From: Burkholderiales bacterium
GTDB taxonomy: Bacteria > Pseudomonadota > Gammaproteobacteria > Burkholderiales > Burkholderiaceae_C
Assembly: GCA_016000265.1 (NCBI GenBank)
Contig: JAECRL010000013.1
Coordinates: 71,387 to 116,957, forward strand
Direction: 5' to 3'
Length of the DNA stretch: 45,571 bases
Shown in pieces: positions 18,149-26,415 of the stretch. Position numbers and translations under genes: made by a program. The notes below the pieces were generated by a model, which was given only the letters and a program-made list of their open reading frames with translations, was not told the DNA's origin and did not search any database. Position 1 is the stretch's first letter; each line of letters starts with the position of its first letter.

Positions 18149-20431
18149 TCAAAACACGCGCGCAAGGCCCAGCGTGACGGTCACGCCGCGCCCCGGCGCC
18201 GACTCGAAGTAGCGTCGGCTGCCCTCGTTGACGATCACCGAACCCACGTTGCGCGCGTCCAGCAGGTTGTCGATGCGCAGCAGCGCGTCCAGGCGCCAGG
18301 CGCCCCCACCACTCGCGCCGCCGCCCCCCTCCTCATCCACCCAGGTCCGACGCCAGCCCAGCCGCCAAGACCACGACTGCGAGGCCGGTGCGAACGCGTC
18401 GTTGACGTCGTTGGCCCAGATGCGGCCGCTGTGGCGCCACTCCAGCGCCATGTGCCAACCCGGCCAGCCCAGCCAACCTGCCGCCGTCGGGCGCCACACC
18501 ACCTCGGCAAACGCCGTGCGGCGTGGCACCCCGGGCAGGGCGCGGCCCGCCGCCACCCCGCTGGTCACGCCGGCCGAGGTGCTGCGAAAGGCGTCGAGGT
18601 GGGTCGCGCGGGTCCAGGCCGCGGCCAGCTGCCCCGTCAGGCCGTCCACCCGGTCGGCGGCCAGCCTGGCGCGCGCCGAAACCTCCAGCCCGATGCGCTC
18701 GGTCGAGCCCGCGTTCTGGAACACCGAGCGCCCGAAGGCGTTCTGCGCCACGGCGATCTCGTCTTGCGTGCGCACCTGGAACAGCGCCGCGTCGAGCTGC
18801 GCACCCGCCGGCCCCCGCCACTTGCTGCCCAGCTCCAGCTGCACCCCTTTGGCCGCGCGCAAGCCGCGGTTCCAGCCCGTGGCCTCGCCCGAGACCGAGC
18901 GGTAAGCCACCTCGTTGAGCGTGGGCGTCTCGAAGCTGCGGCCGGCCGCGGCGTGCACGTGCCAGCCCGGGGTCACGCGCCAACGCACGCTGGCCACCGG
19001 CGTGGTCGCCCGAAAACGCAGGCCCCCGCTGTCGTCGCCATTGCCCGCGACGACGTAGCGGTCCTGCGAGCTGAAGCGCACGTGGCTGTGGCGCAGGCCC
19101 GCGCCCAGTTGCCAGTCCGGCGCCACGTCCCACTGCGCCTGCAGGTAGGGGTCGGCGTTGCGCGCGGCGTTGTCCTCGTCGCGACGCAAGGCCCCCACCA
19201 CGCCCAGGCGCCCGCTGGCGTCGAAGTTCTGAAAACCCTGGCGGCGCTCGCGCACCTCGTCAAACGACCACCCGCCCGTCCACTGCAGCGGGCGCGCCAG
19301 CCAGCTGCCGCGCCCGCTGTGGCGCACGTCCAGGCCCCGGAATTCGCGCGCCAGGTCGATGACCCCACCCGGGTGCGTGGGGCGGGTCTGCGCGGTGCCG
19401 TCCGGTGGCGCCGGGATGGCCTGGAACTGCCGCACCTCGCGCTGGCCGGCGTGAGCCATCACGCGCCACTCGCCCGAGCCCACACGCCAGCGGTGCACGA
19501 CCCCGAACTGGCCCTGCTGGATGGCCTTGCGCGTGTCGTACGCCAGGGCCCCGCTGCCGGCCTGACGCGGGTGCGTGGCCACCTGCTCGGCGCTCAGGCC
19601 CAGCGGGTCCTGGGCCTGCGGCAGGCGCAGCTGCGAGGCCAGCAGCAGCCAGTCTCGCTCGGCGTCAAACCGCCAGCTCAGGCGCGCGCGCCACTGCTGT
19701 CGGCTGGAAGCGCTGTGCTCCCGGTGGCCGCTGGCCTCCTGGCCCACGGCCCGCACCGACAGGTTGAGCGCCCCGGCTTGCCCGCCCGCTTCGGCGCTGG
19801 CCTGCCACAGCCCGTCGGGCCCGGCGACCAGGCCCAGGCGGGCTTCGGGGCGCGGGGGGGCGTCGGCGCCAAAGAGCTGCACCACGCCCCCCGCGGCGTT
19901 GCCGTGCAGCACCGAGGCGGGTCCGCGCAGCACCTCCACGCGCTGGGCGGCGCCCAGGTCGAAGGTCGAGGTCTGGCCCTGCCCGTCCGGCATGGACAGC
20001 GGGATGCCATCTTCGTACAGGCGCACCCCGCGCACCCCGAAGGGCGAGCGCGCCCCGAAGCCCCGGATCGACAGCTGCAGGTCCTGCGCCGGGTTCTGGC
20101 GGTTCAGCGCCACCACCCCCGGCACGGCCACCAGCACCTCCGACAGCTGCAGCCCGGGCCCGGCCTCGCGCAGGCGGCTGGCGGGCAGGGCGTCAAACGA
20201 GGCGGCCACCTCCAGCGTGGGCGCCTCGGTCGGCTCGCCGGTCGATGGGGTCGTGCGAGGGGCCCGCACGACCACGTCGGGCAAGTCGAGTGCAGCGGGC
20301 GGGCCCGCCTCGGCCTGCGCCCGTGCGGGCGAGGGCCCAACGGCGCCCAGGCTCAGGCAGGCCGCCAGGCAGCCGGCCCCAGGCCAGGGGGTGCGCAGGT
20401 GTCGTGGAAAGCGGTGATGCGGTGGTTTCAT
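18149..20431 (-). CDS. TonB-dependent outer-membrane receptor
   Basis: A 760-residue outer-membrane receptor: a signal peptide ends at ARA-QAE near residue 39. A TonB-box-like LPDVVVRAP follows, then the plug domain (VPGVVALNRQ, LSIRGFGARSPFGVRGVRLYEDGIPL, RVEVLRGPASVLHGNAAGGV), a 22-strand barrel region, and the closing RYFESAPGRGVTVTLGLARVF with a terminal Phe, as needed for Bam insertion. Plug and C-terminus resemble receptors for iron complexes, but the ligand cannot be fixed from sequence. Its leader (20432-20535) contains two hairpins and three 11-bp direct repeats, suggesting specific control. No periplasmic binding protein or ABC importer is adjacent. Confidence 0.9.
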   Translation of the reverse strand: MKPPHHRFPRHLRTPWPGAGCLAACLSLGAVGPSPARAQAEAGPPAALDLPDVVVRAPRTTPSTGEPTEAPTLEVAASFDALPASRLREAGPGLQLSEVLVAVPGVVALNRQNPAQDLQLSIRGFGARSPFGVRGVRLYEDGIPLSMPDGQGQTSTFDLGAAQRVEVLRGPASVLHGNAAGGVVQLFGADAPPRPEARLGLVAGPDGLWQASAEAGGQAGALNLSVRAVGQEASGHREHSASSRQQWRARLSWRFDAERDWLLLASQLRLPQAQDPLGLSAEQVATHPRQAGSGALAYDTRKAIQQGQFGVVHRWRVGSGEWRVMAHAGQREVRQFQAIPAPPDGTAQTRPTHPGGVIDLAREFRGLDVRHSGRGSWLARPLQWTGGWSFDEVRERRQGFQNFDASGRLGVVGALRRDEDNAARNADPYLQAQWDVAPDWQLGAGLRHSHVRFSSQDRYVVAGNGDDSGGLRFRATTPVASVRWRVTPGWHVHAAAGRSFETPTLNEVAYRSVSGEATGWNRGLRAAKGVQLELGSKWRGPAGAQLDAALFQVRTQDEIAVAQNAFGRSVFQNAGSTERIGLEVSARARLAADRVDGLTGQLAAAWTRATHLDAFRSTSAGVTSGVAAGRALPGVPRRTAFAEVVWRPTAAGWLGWPGWHMALEWRHSGRIWANDVNDAFAPASQSWSWRLGWRRTWVDEEGGGGASGGGAWRLDALLRIDNLLDARNVGSVIVNEGSRRYFESAPGRGVTVTLGLARVF

Positions 20432-20444
20432 GAACGGCAGGACT

Positions 20445-20496
20445 CCCCTCGCCAGGGGCCATCATGCCGCGCTCCGAGGGGGAACTCGGCCCCCTC
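20445..20496 (-). promoter_or_regulatory. Two hairpins in the leader of the TonB-dependent receptor gene
   Basis: Between the receptor ATG (20431) and the 11-bp repeats the sequence holds two inverted repeats. The first is CCCCT-CGCC-AGGGG at 20445-20458. The second is GAGGGGG-AACTCGG-CCCCCTC at 20476-20496, with perfect 7-bp arms. On the mRNA strand the purine-rich AGGGGAG that could act as ribosome site lies within the proximal hairpin, so folding could limit initiation. No known riboswitch consensus is recognised. Confidence 0.5.
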
Positions 20497-20502
20497 TGCA
20501 TC

Positions 20503-20535
20503 AGGTCAGCGCCAGATCAGCGCCAAGTCAGCGCC
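20503..20535. repeat. Three 11-bp direct repeats upstream of the TonB receptor gene (possible operator)
   Basis: On the + strand three copies sit head to tail without spacers: AGGTCAGCGCC, AGATCAGCGCC and AAGTCAGCGCC. The last eight bases (TCAGCGCC) are identical and only the first three vary. The 11-bp period is close to one helical turn, so a bound protein would face one side. They start 72 bases before the receptor ATG and overlap the last codons and stop of the gene upstream. Confidence 0.65.
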
Positions 20536-20980
20536 CCCCGCCCGAATCCGGCCAATCCAGCGGAATCAGGTCGGACGACATCAGGTCGCGCGGGGCGCCC
20601 TGCCCGGTGCCGGCGTGCGAGTCGGCGAGCAACTCGGCGTACGGGTCGACACCCGGGGTGAGCTGCGGGGCCTGTGCGCCGTACAGGCTCAGCGCGTGGG
20701 CCTGCAGGTTCTCGCGGAAGTGCTTGCGCTCGAACAGCTTGACCTGGGCCTCCAGCGGCAAGTCGGTGATGCGAAACACGTTGCGACGCAGCAGCACGTC
20801 GATCAGGTCTTCCAGCACCCGCACCAGGTCGGCGTCCATGGCCGCGAAGGACTTGCCGTCGCCCGGCCCCAGGAAGGCCTGGACGTCCGGGTGGTTCTGC
20901 GGCAACACCTCCGCACCGTCCACCGGCTCGCGGTGCACGCTGACGATCGCCCCTTGGGGGCTGCGAACCACATAGAACAT
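20528..20980 (-). CDS. Conserved hypothetical protein (often labelled tryptophan synthase beta-like)
   Basis: A soluble 150-residue protein with no signal peptide. It resembles small proteins of beta- and gammaproteobacteria that databases label 'tryptophan synthase subunit beta like', although nothing enzymatic is visible. The N-terminal ~30 residues are beta-like (MFYVVRSPQGAIVSVHREP). A helical middle follows (DADLVRVLEDLIDVLL, then LPLEAQVKLFERKHFRENLQ), and the tail is low complexity. AGGATGAG precedes the ATG. A TATA-like stretch and a near-palindrome TGAGACCGATCTCA lie upstream (about 21010-21053), so it may have its own promoter. Its stop lies within the 11-bp repeats of the receptor leader. 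Confidence 0.7.
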   Translation of the reverse strand: MFYVVRSPQGAIVSVHREPVDGAEVLPQNHPDVQAFLGPGDGKSFAAMDADLVRVLEDLIDVLLRRNVFRITDLPLEAQVKLFERKHFRENLQAHALSLYGAQAPQLTPGVDPYAELLADSHAGTGQGAPRDLMSSDLIPLDWPDSGGGR

Positions 20981-21077
20981 GGCGACTCATCCTGACATCA
21001 AGGTCCTGAGTCGTATATCGGTCGGCGTGGCGTCGGCTTGAGACCGATCTCACAGTTGGCGCCATGGCGTGCGGGGC

Positions 21078-21782
21078 TCAGCCCTGGCAGTCCACCAGCA
21101 GCCACTCGCCCATCATCACGCCCTGCGAGAGGCAATCCAGGCTGAGCTCGGGCGTCGAGGCCCCCGGCTCAGCCCAGGCCGCGGCGCGCTCGGCCCAAGC
21201 CGGCGAGGCCACCAGGCGCAGGCCTTGCGTGCGCCCGGGCAGCGCCAGGCGCAGCACCACCACCCCGGCTTCACCGAGCTCCACGCCCTCCAGGCGCCCT
21301 TGCACCCGCACCCGCGTGCCGGCCGGAGGAGCCGCCGCGGCCGCGGGGTTCTGTGACGGGTGCGGTGGGTGCGGCAAACGGCCCAGGCTCGCGTGCAGGG
21401 CCTCGGCCGACACGGCCTGCTCGGGCGCGGGCGCCACCCGGCGGGCGCGCTCGCCCACCGCGTTGACCCGCTCCAGCACGGCCGCGGCCGACCGGTCGAC
21501 CGCCGCATCACCACGGGCAGCGGCATCAAGGGCCCCGGGGGCCTGCGGCGGCAACAACGCGGACGGCGTGGGCAGCGTGGGCAGCGCGGACCGCTGCGGC
21601 GGCGCCCCCGACGACGCCTCCTCCCCGGCCCATTGCCCACGCAGGGTCACGGCCGCGCACAGCAACACCGCGATCAAACCCAGCGCGGGCCAGGCCCGAG
21701 CCAGGTAGGAGGCGCCCCGCGGGGCCGCGCGGGGAGCTGCGGGAGCGGCGGGAGCGGCGGGAGGGGCGGCGGACGCCCTCAC
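21078..21782 (-). CDS. Membrane-anchored periplasmic protein with OB-fold-like (tRNA_anti-like) domain
   Basis: A protein of 234 residues from a GTG at 21782, chosen because GTGA overlaps the stop of the di-haem cytochrome gene (classic coupling). Upstream frame residues would overlap that gene. Layout: an Ala/Pro-rich cytoplasmic tail (~28 residues), one transmembrane helix (LGLIAVLLCAAVTL), a long Ala/Pro linker, and a C-terminal ~80-residue beta-rich domain (TRVRVQGRLEGVELGEAGVV ... LSLDCLSQGVMMGEWLLVDC). The last part matches the pattern of OB-fold tRNA_anti-like proteins, with two cysteines that may pair. Coupling points to a function with the di-haem cytochrome, perhaps as membrane tether or assembly factor; that is inference. 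Confidence 0.65.
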   Translation of the reverse strand: MRASAAPPAAPAAPAAPRAAPRGASYLARAWPALGLIAVLLCAAVTLRGQWAGEEASSGAPPQRSALPTLPTPSALLPPQAPGALDAAARGDAAVDRSAAAVLERVNAVGERARRVAPAPEQAVSAEALHASLGRLPHPPHPSQNPAAAAAPPAGTRVRVQGRLEGVELGEAGVVVLRLALPGRTQGLRLVASPAWAERAAAWAEPGASTPELSLDCLSQGVMMGEWLLVDCQG

Positions 21783-24112
21783 AGCGTCAACAGGAACTGG
21801 ACCAGGTCCGACACCTGCGACGCCGACGACGCACACCACGGGTGCGGCGTGGCCGGCAGGCCGATGGGGCCCGGCGTGCCCATTTCATCGGGGCCGTACT
21901 GCGCGCGCATCTTCTGGAAGTCCCAGTAGTAGTGGTTGGGGTCGGCGGGCAGCGAGCTGAAGTACTTGTGGCGCTCGACGAAGCGGTTGCGGGCCTCGAA
22001 GGTGGTGTCGAAGAGGTCCTTCTTCTTGTCCTTGTAGACGCGGAAGACGTCGCCCTTGCGGTTGAGGTCGGGGGCCGGCGTGGGCTGGTCCACCGTGCCC
22101 GGGGCGGGGCGCACCGGCGCGTGCAGCGTGTAGTACTGCTTGTACAGCGGCGAGCCCTCGGTGCAGCGCTCGGGGCTGACCAGGTCTTCGAGATTGCGCA
22201 CGTGGCCGTCCGACAGCAGGCCGCGCGAGCTCACCCAGTACAGGTTGCGCAGGTAGGTGGCGCGGATGGCCTGCTGCTTGCGCTGGAAGTCGGTGGGCGC
22301 GAAGAAGCGGCCGACCTGGTTGAGCGGCACCATCACCTCGGTCGAGTTCAGGCCCATCTTGTCGCTGTGGCAGCTGGCGCAGGCCTGGTCGAACGTGCCC
22401 TTGCCGCGCGCCACGGCGGCCTTGACGCCGTCGTAGGCCCGCCAGCCTTGCTGCACGAAGCGCCCCTCGCTGAGCACGCTGGAGCCGGTCTGGGCTTCCA
22501 GGCGCCCCGTCGACTTCAGCCAGCGGTGCAGGCCCACCTCGCGCAGGTCATCGTCGTCCTGGTCGAGCACCGACATGTAGGCCGTCAGCGCCTTGAGCGA
22601 GCCCGCGTCCATCGAGCCCATGGCGCCGTCCGGCTCCTCGGCGTGGATGTACGAGCCCTCGAAACCCACGTACGACTCGGTGTGCGACAGCGATCGGCGC
22701 ACCGGCAGGTGGAAGGTCACGTTCGGGATCGCGACGGGGTTGAACATGTAGTCGTTGTCGTACAGCCCGCCTTCACCCGCCGTGCGCGTGATGGTGGCCT
22801 CGCCCGTGCCCGCGGGCATCAGGTACATCAGCGGCGTCTTGTCGACCTTGGCGTCGCCAGGCGCCCACTTCGGGCCGTGTTCGGTCTCGTTGACGTAGGC
22901 GAACTTCGAGGTGGTCTTGCCGGTGCCCGTGCCCAGGGCCGCCCACTTCATCGTCCAGTTCGGGTTGGGCAGGCCGGGGAAGACCTTGGTGATGCTGCTG
23001 GCGCCCTTGCTGTAGCTGATCTGGTAGCCGTGGCAGGAAGCGCAGTTGAAACCGATCCACGAGCCCTTGCCCAGGAAGGGGTGCTGCGACTCGGCCAAGC
23101 GGTAGCCGGCGTAGCCCGTGCTCTTGGTGTTGCCCTCCTTGAGCTGCTCGCCGATGGCCAGGAAGCCCGGCGTCGGGTTGAACTGCGGGTAGGGCTTGAA
23201 GTAGACGTCGTTGATGGACTCGGCGGGCACCTGGCCGGCCACGTTCTTGACCGCGCCGAACAGCACGGTGGGGTTGGCCTTCTGACGGGTGTAGGGGTCG
23301 GTGGCCTGGCCCTTCATGATGGCGTCCCATTCCAGGCCTTTGAACTTGTGGCTCAGGCCCAGGTTGTAGTCGTAGGACCAGAAGACCTCGCGGCCGCGCT
23401 TGACCAGGTCGGCGAAGCTCGGGTTGTCCACGGCCACGTCGATGGGCGCGATGGCCTTGGACTCGACCGACAGCGTCGAGACGATGTCGCAGTTCGCGTC
23501 GGCCGGCGACGGGATGCGGTAGACCTGCGCGTCGATGACGTTGTGCGGCTGGCCGGGCTGGGTCAGCGAGCGGTTGAAGCCCACGCGCTTTTGCACCTGC
23601 AGCTTGAGCGGGCCCTTGCTGGCGTGCGAAGGCACGGTGAACTGCACCTCGCTGTCGGACCAGTTCAGCACGTCCTTGGGCCAGCTGCTGCGCGACACCC
23701 CCGTCTCGTAGTTCAGCGTCGAGAGGATGTCGAGTTTCTGCTCGTACATCTGCAGCGTGGTCTCCAGCACGCGGCTGTTGCCGACCATGATCTTGCTGAA
23801 ATCGATGTCGGTGCCGGCGCCGAAGCCCGAGCCGCTCAACGTGACGACGTCACCGGGCTTGAGCGTGGGCTTGGCGCTGCTGCCCGCGGTCCAGACCACG
23901 GCGCCATTGACCTTCATCTGCTGCACCACGGGCTGGGCGAAGTTCGCCGCCGAGGCCAGGCGCTGCTGTTCGCGGGCGCTGTTGAAGGCGCAGACCACTT
24001 CCTGATTGGGGTAGGTGGGCGCGGCGTGAGCCGGCACCTGGGTGAGGCCAGCCAACCAGGCCGCGGCCGCAGGCAGCCCCCACAGCCGGGGGGAAAGTCG
24101 AGAGGGGGACAT
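21779..24112 (-). CDS. Periplasmic di-haem c-type cytochrome with N-terminal IPT/TIG-like domain
   Basis: A 777-residue exported protein. ATG at 24112 has AGGAG five bases before it; residues 1-30 are a signal peptide ending AHA. Residues ~82-176 look like an IPT/TIG immunoglobulin-like domain (LKPGDVVTLSGSGFGAGTDI, then VQFTVPSHASKGPLKLQVQ). Two haem c sites, CASCH at 357-361 and CASCH at 578-582, are 221 apart, and a peroxidase-like segment GLLSDGHVRNLEDLVSPER follows. This resembles the di-haem peroxidase/MauG superfamily, including enlarged members such as rubber oxygenases, but I cannot assign a substrate. Upstream lie a Crp/Fnr gene and the Ccs haem-attachment genes; the next gene is coupled by GTGA. 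Confidence 0.75.
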   Translation of the reverse strand: MSPSRLSPRLWGLPAAAAWLAGLTQVPAHAAPTYPNQEVVCAFNSAREQQRLASAANFAQPVVQQMKVNGAVVWTAGSSAKPTLKPGDVVTLSGSGFGAGTDIDFSKIMVGNSRVLETTLQMYEQKLDILSTLNYETGVSRSSWPKDVLNWSDSEVQFTVPSHASKGPLKLQVQKRVGFNRSLTQPGQPHNVIDAQVYRIPSPADANCDIVSTLSVESKAIAPIDVAVDNPSFADLVKRGREVFWSYDYNLGLSHKFKGLEWDAIMKGQATDPYTRQKANPTVLFGAVKNVAGQVPAESINDVYFKPYPQFNPTPGFLAIGEQLKEGNTKSTGYAGYRLAESQHPFLGKGSWIGFNCASCHGYQISYSKGASSITKVFPGLPNPNWTMKWAALGTGTGKTTSKFAYVNETEHGPKWAPGDAKVDKTPLMYLMPAGTGEATITRTAGEGGLYDNDYMFNPVAIPNVTFHLPVRRSLSHTESYVGFEGSYIHAEEPDGAMGSMDAGSLKALTAYMSVLDQDDDDLREVGLHRWLKSTGRLEAQTGSSVLSEGRFVQQGWRAYDGVKAAVARGKGTFDQACASCHSDKMGLNSTEVMVPLNQVGRFFAPTDFQRKQQAIRATYLRNLYWVSSRGLLSDGHVRNLEDLVSPERCTEGSPLYKQYYTLHAPVRPAPGTVDQPTPAPDLNRKGDVFRVYKDKKKDLFDTTFEARNRFVERHKYFSSLPADPNHYYWDFQKMRAQYGPDEMGTPGPIGLPATPHPWCASSASQVSDLVQFLLTL

Positions 24113-24173
24113 GGGCGCTCCTGGGGGTCCGGTGGACAAGGCGCCCATGATTCGATTTCGCCCCCCACCCTTC

Positions 24174-24189
24174 TGTCACCCAGCCGACA
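24174..24189. promoter_or_regulatory. Possible Crp/Fnr-type operator upstream of the di-haem cytochrome gene
   Basis: TGTCA-CCCAGC-CGACA is an inverted repeat with the 5-6-5 geometry of Crp/Fnr-family sites (outer TGTC/GACA symmetric, fifth base unmatched). It lies about 62 bases before the cytochrome ATG, directly after the end of the Crp/Fnr-family gene. A single short site, so weak on its own. Confidence 0.35.
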
Positions 24190-24230
24190 AACGCGGGAAA
24201 GCACCGGGGCGAGCGCGCGCCAGCCCCCCG

Positions 24231-25001
24231 TCAGTTCGCCGGTGGCTCCAGCCGCCAGTGCTTCAGGATGCGCGCCTCCGCGCTCGACAGGCGCGCGGCA
24301 TCCAGCAGCCCCAGGCGGTCCAGCACCTCGATGCGGCCATAAGACAGGCGCAGCACCCCGCGCTGCTGCAGGTCCATCAGCACCTGGTTGGTCGTCTGCC
24401 GGGACAGCGACAGCATCGAGCCCAGCTCCCCCTGGCTGATGGGCAACACGCAGCTGCCATCGGCCGCCTGGCGCGGCGAGCCCTCCACCAGCCACAGCAG
24501 GCGACGCACCAGGCGCGCGTCGGCGGGCAGCAAGGCCATGTCCTCCAGGTTGATGAAGCTCAGGCGCAAGCGCAGCGACATCAACACCCCCAGCTCGCGC
24601 CAGCCCACCGGCTCGCGCGCCAGCCACGCCAGCAAGGCCCCGTGTGGCACGTGCAACAGGCGCGTCGGCCCGTCGGCCACGGCGTCGTGCGTGCGCGGCA
24701 GGCCATCGAAGACCGCGATCTCGCCGAACCAGCCCGGCGACTCCATCAGCGCCAGCACGGCCTCCTTGCCCGCCTCCGTCACCCCGGAGATGCGCACCCC
24801 GCCCGACAGCACCGCGTACAGGCCATCGGGTGCGTCACCGCGCAAGAACAGGCGTTCGCCCGGCTGCAGCATGCGCAAGGTCGCCAGCGACAACAAGGCC
24901 TGCGCCACCGGCGCCGAGACCTGACCGAACCACGGGTCACGGCGCAGCTGCGCGTGGGCCTCCTCGCTCAGCCAGGGAGGCAAACCACCCGCGGCGCTCA
25001 C
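24231..25001 (-). CDS. Crp/Fnr family transcriptional regulator
   Basis: A 256-residue regulator. The N-terminal cyclic-nucleotide-binding-like beta-roll runs from about residue 40 (MLQPGERLFLRGDAPDGLYAVLSGGVRI, then SPGWFGEIAVFDG and RTHDAVA). A dimer helix follows, and then a winged helix-turn-helix (ISQGELGSMLSLSRQTTNQV...RIEVLD). There is no N-terminal four-cysteine iron-sulfur motif, so it is not a true Fnr; RTHD rather than RSAS at the ligand loop makes cAMP binding uncertain. It starts with GTG, overlapping the ccsB stop (GTGA), so it is translated with the cytochrome-maturation genes. The di-haem cytochrome gene begins 118 bases further on and is a likely target. Confidence 0.88.
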   Translation of the reverse strand: MSAAGGLPPWLSEEAHAQLRRDPWFGQVSAPVAQALLSLATLRMLQPGERLFLRGDAPDGLYAVLSGGVRISGVTEAGKEAVLALMESPGWFGEIAVFDGLPRTHDAVADGPTRLLHVPHGALLAWLAREPVGWRELGVLMSLRLRLSFINLEDMALLPADARLVRRLLWLVEGSPRQAADGSCVLPISQGELGSMLSLSRQTTNQVLMDLQQRGVLRLSYGRIEVLDRLGLLDAARLSSAEARILKHWRLEPPAN

Positions 25002-26374
25002 AGCTCACCGTAAGAGTGCAGGCCCGACAGGAACATGTTGACTCCCAGGAAAGCGAACGACGTCACCAGCAGGCCAACCAGCGCCCACCACGCCGAGAAC
25101 CCGCCCCGCAGGCCCTTCATGAGCCGCATGTGCAGCCAGGCCGCGTAGTTCAGCCACACGATCAGGGCCCAGGTCTCCTTCGGGTCCCAACTCCAGTAGC
25201 CCCCCCAGGCCTCGGCGGCCCAGAAGGCGCCCAGGATGGTGGCGATGGTGAAGAAGGCAAAGCCCACGGCGATGGACTTGTACATGACGTCGTCCAGCAC
25301 GTCGAAGGCCGGCAGCTGCGCGGCGATCGGCTTGCGCGCGGCGATGATGGCCGCCACGATCAGCGCCGAGATGCCGAAGTAAATGGCCCAGTAGCTGCTC
25401 ATGAAGCCCTCCGCACCGGGCTTGCTGCGAAACACCACCGGCTCGAAACACAGCACCACGCCGATCAACCACAGCGGCGCCAGCTTCCACCAGCGCGTCT
25501 CACCCGCGTGCTGCTTGACCAGGTAAGCGAAGGCGACCATGGCCGCCAGCGCGAAGGTGCCATAGCCGATGAAATTGGCCGGCACGTGCAGCTTCATCCA
25601 CCAGCTCTGCAGCGCGGGCACCAGCGGCTGGATTTCATGCGCGCCGCGCACCAGCGCGTACCAGAGCAGGAAGCCCACCGAGGCGCTCACCACCAGCATC
25701 ACGAAGGCGCCCAGCGAGCCCAGGGACTGGCCCATCTTGGCGAATCGGTCCTCGTAGTAGAGCCAGTAAGCCGTCGTCAGCCAGGCAAACAGCACGAAGA
25801 CCTCGTACAGGTTGCTGACCGGGATGTGCCCGATGTCGGGCGCGATCTGGTGGCTCTCGAACCAGCGCACCAGCGTGCCCGTCAGCGCCATGAAGACCCC
25901 GGCCCACGCGATGCGCGAACCCAGCCGCGTGCCCGTGGGGCTCTTCGTGGCCAGCCCGATCCAGTAAAAAACGGTGCTCATGAAGAACAGCACGCTCATC
26001 CACAAGATGGCGCTCTGGCTGGAGAGGAAGTACTTCAGCCAGAACACCTCCTCGCCACGCGCCAGGTCGGCGCCGTGGTCGTCGCTCACGCGCAGGTACA
26101 GCGCCGCCGCGCCCAGCGTGGCCAGCCCCACCGCCACGCTCAGGCCTTGCACCGGGCGCCAGAACCAGCCCAACGCGATCAAGGACGGCACCATCCCCAC
26201 CAGGATGGCCTGCTCGTAGCCGTCCATGGCCGAGCCGTAGGCGCGCCAGCCCCAGGCCGCAGCCAGGGTCACCAGCGCGGCAAACAGCCAGTCCGTCACG
26301 GGCCGGCGACCGGGGTGGCGGTCGGAACTCAGGTCAAGCGACGCAGCCGGTGCGGGGCGGGTCGAGGTGTTCAT
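24998..26374 (-). CDS. ccsB: Cytochrome c biogenesis protein CcsB (haem delivery, system II)
   Basis: A polytopic membrane protein of 458 residues, part of the system II haem-attachment machine with ResB. The tryptophan-rich haem-handling WWD signature is present as WGGYWSWDPKETWALIVWL near the C-terminus. Conserved His residues also occur (in PVSNLYE-flanked loops and AWLHMRL). I chose the ATG at 26374 because AAGGA sits seven bases before it; an ATG three codons upstream would place the ribosome site on the start. It follows resB by 41 bases, and its stop overlaps the start of the Crp/Fnr gene. Naming in databases varies between CcsA and CcsB for this subunit. Confidence 0.92.
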   Translation of the reverse strand: MNTSTRPAPAASLDLSSDRHPGRRPVTDWLFAALVTLAAAWGWRAYGSAMDGYEQAILVGMVPSLIALGWFWRPVQGLSVAVGLATLGAAALYLRVSDDHGADLARGEEVFWLKYFLSSQSAILWMSVLFFMSTVFYWIGLATKSPTGTRLGSRIAWAGVFMALTGTLVRWFESHQIAPDIGHIPVSNLYEVFVLFAWLTTAYWLYYEDRFAKMGQSLGSLGAFVMLVVSASVGFLLWYALVRGAHEIQPLVPALQSWWMKLHVPANFIGYGTFALAAMVAFAYLVKQHAGETRWWKLAPLWLIGVVLCFEPVVFRSKPGAEGFMSSYWAIYFGISALIVAAIIAARKPIAAQLPAFDVLDDVMYKSIAVGFAFFTIATILGAFWAAEAWGGYWSWDPKETWALIVWLNYAAWLHMRLMKGLRGGFSAWWALVGLLVTSFAFLGVNMFLSGLHSYGEL

Positions 26375-26415
26375 GTCGGGCATCCTTGCAAAACAGGGTG
26401 CGGGTCAGGGGGAAA

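Noticed and set aside
18431..20995. Long + strand open frame opposite the TonB receptor gene
   Set aside because: Same antisense effect of biased codon use; no recognisable domain, while the minus strand encodes a complete receptor.
21842..24439. Long + strand open frame opposite the di-haem cytochrome gene
   Set aside because: Low-complexity translation, no start signal; the opposite strand has signal peptide and two haem motifs.
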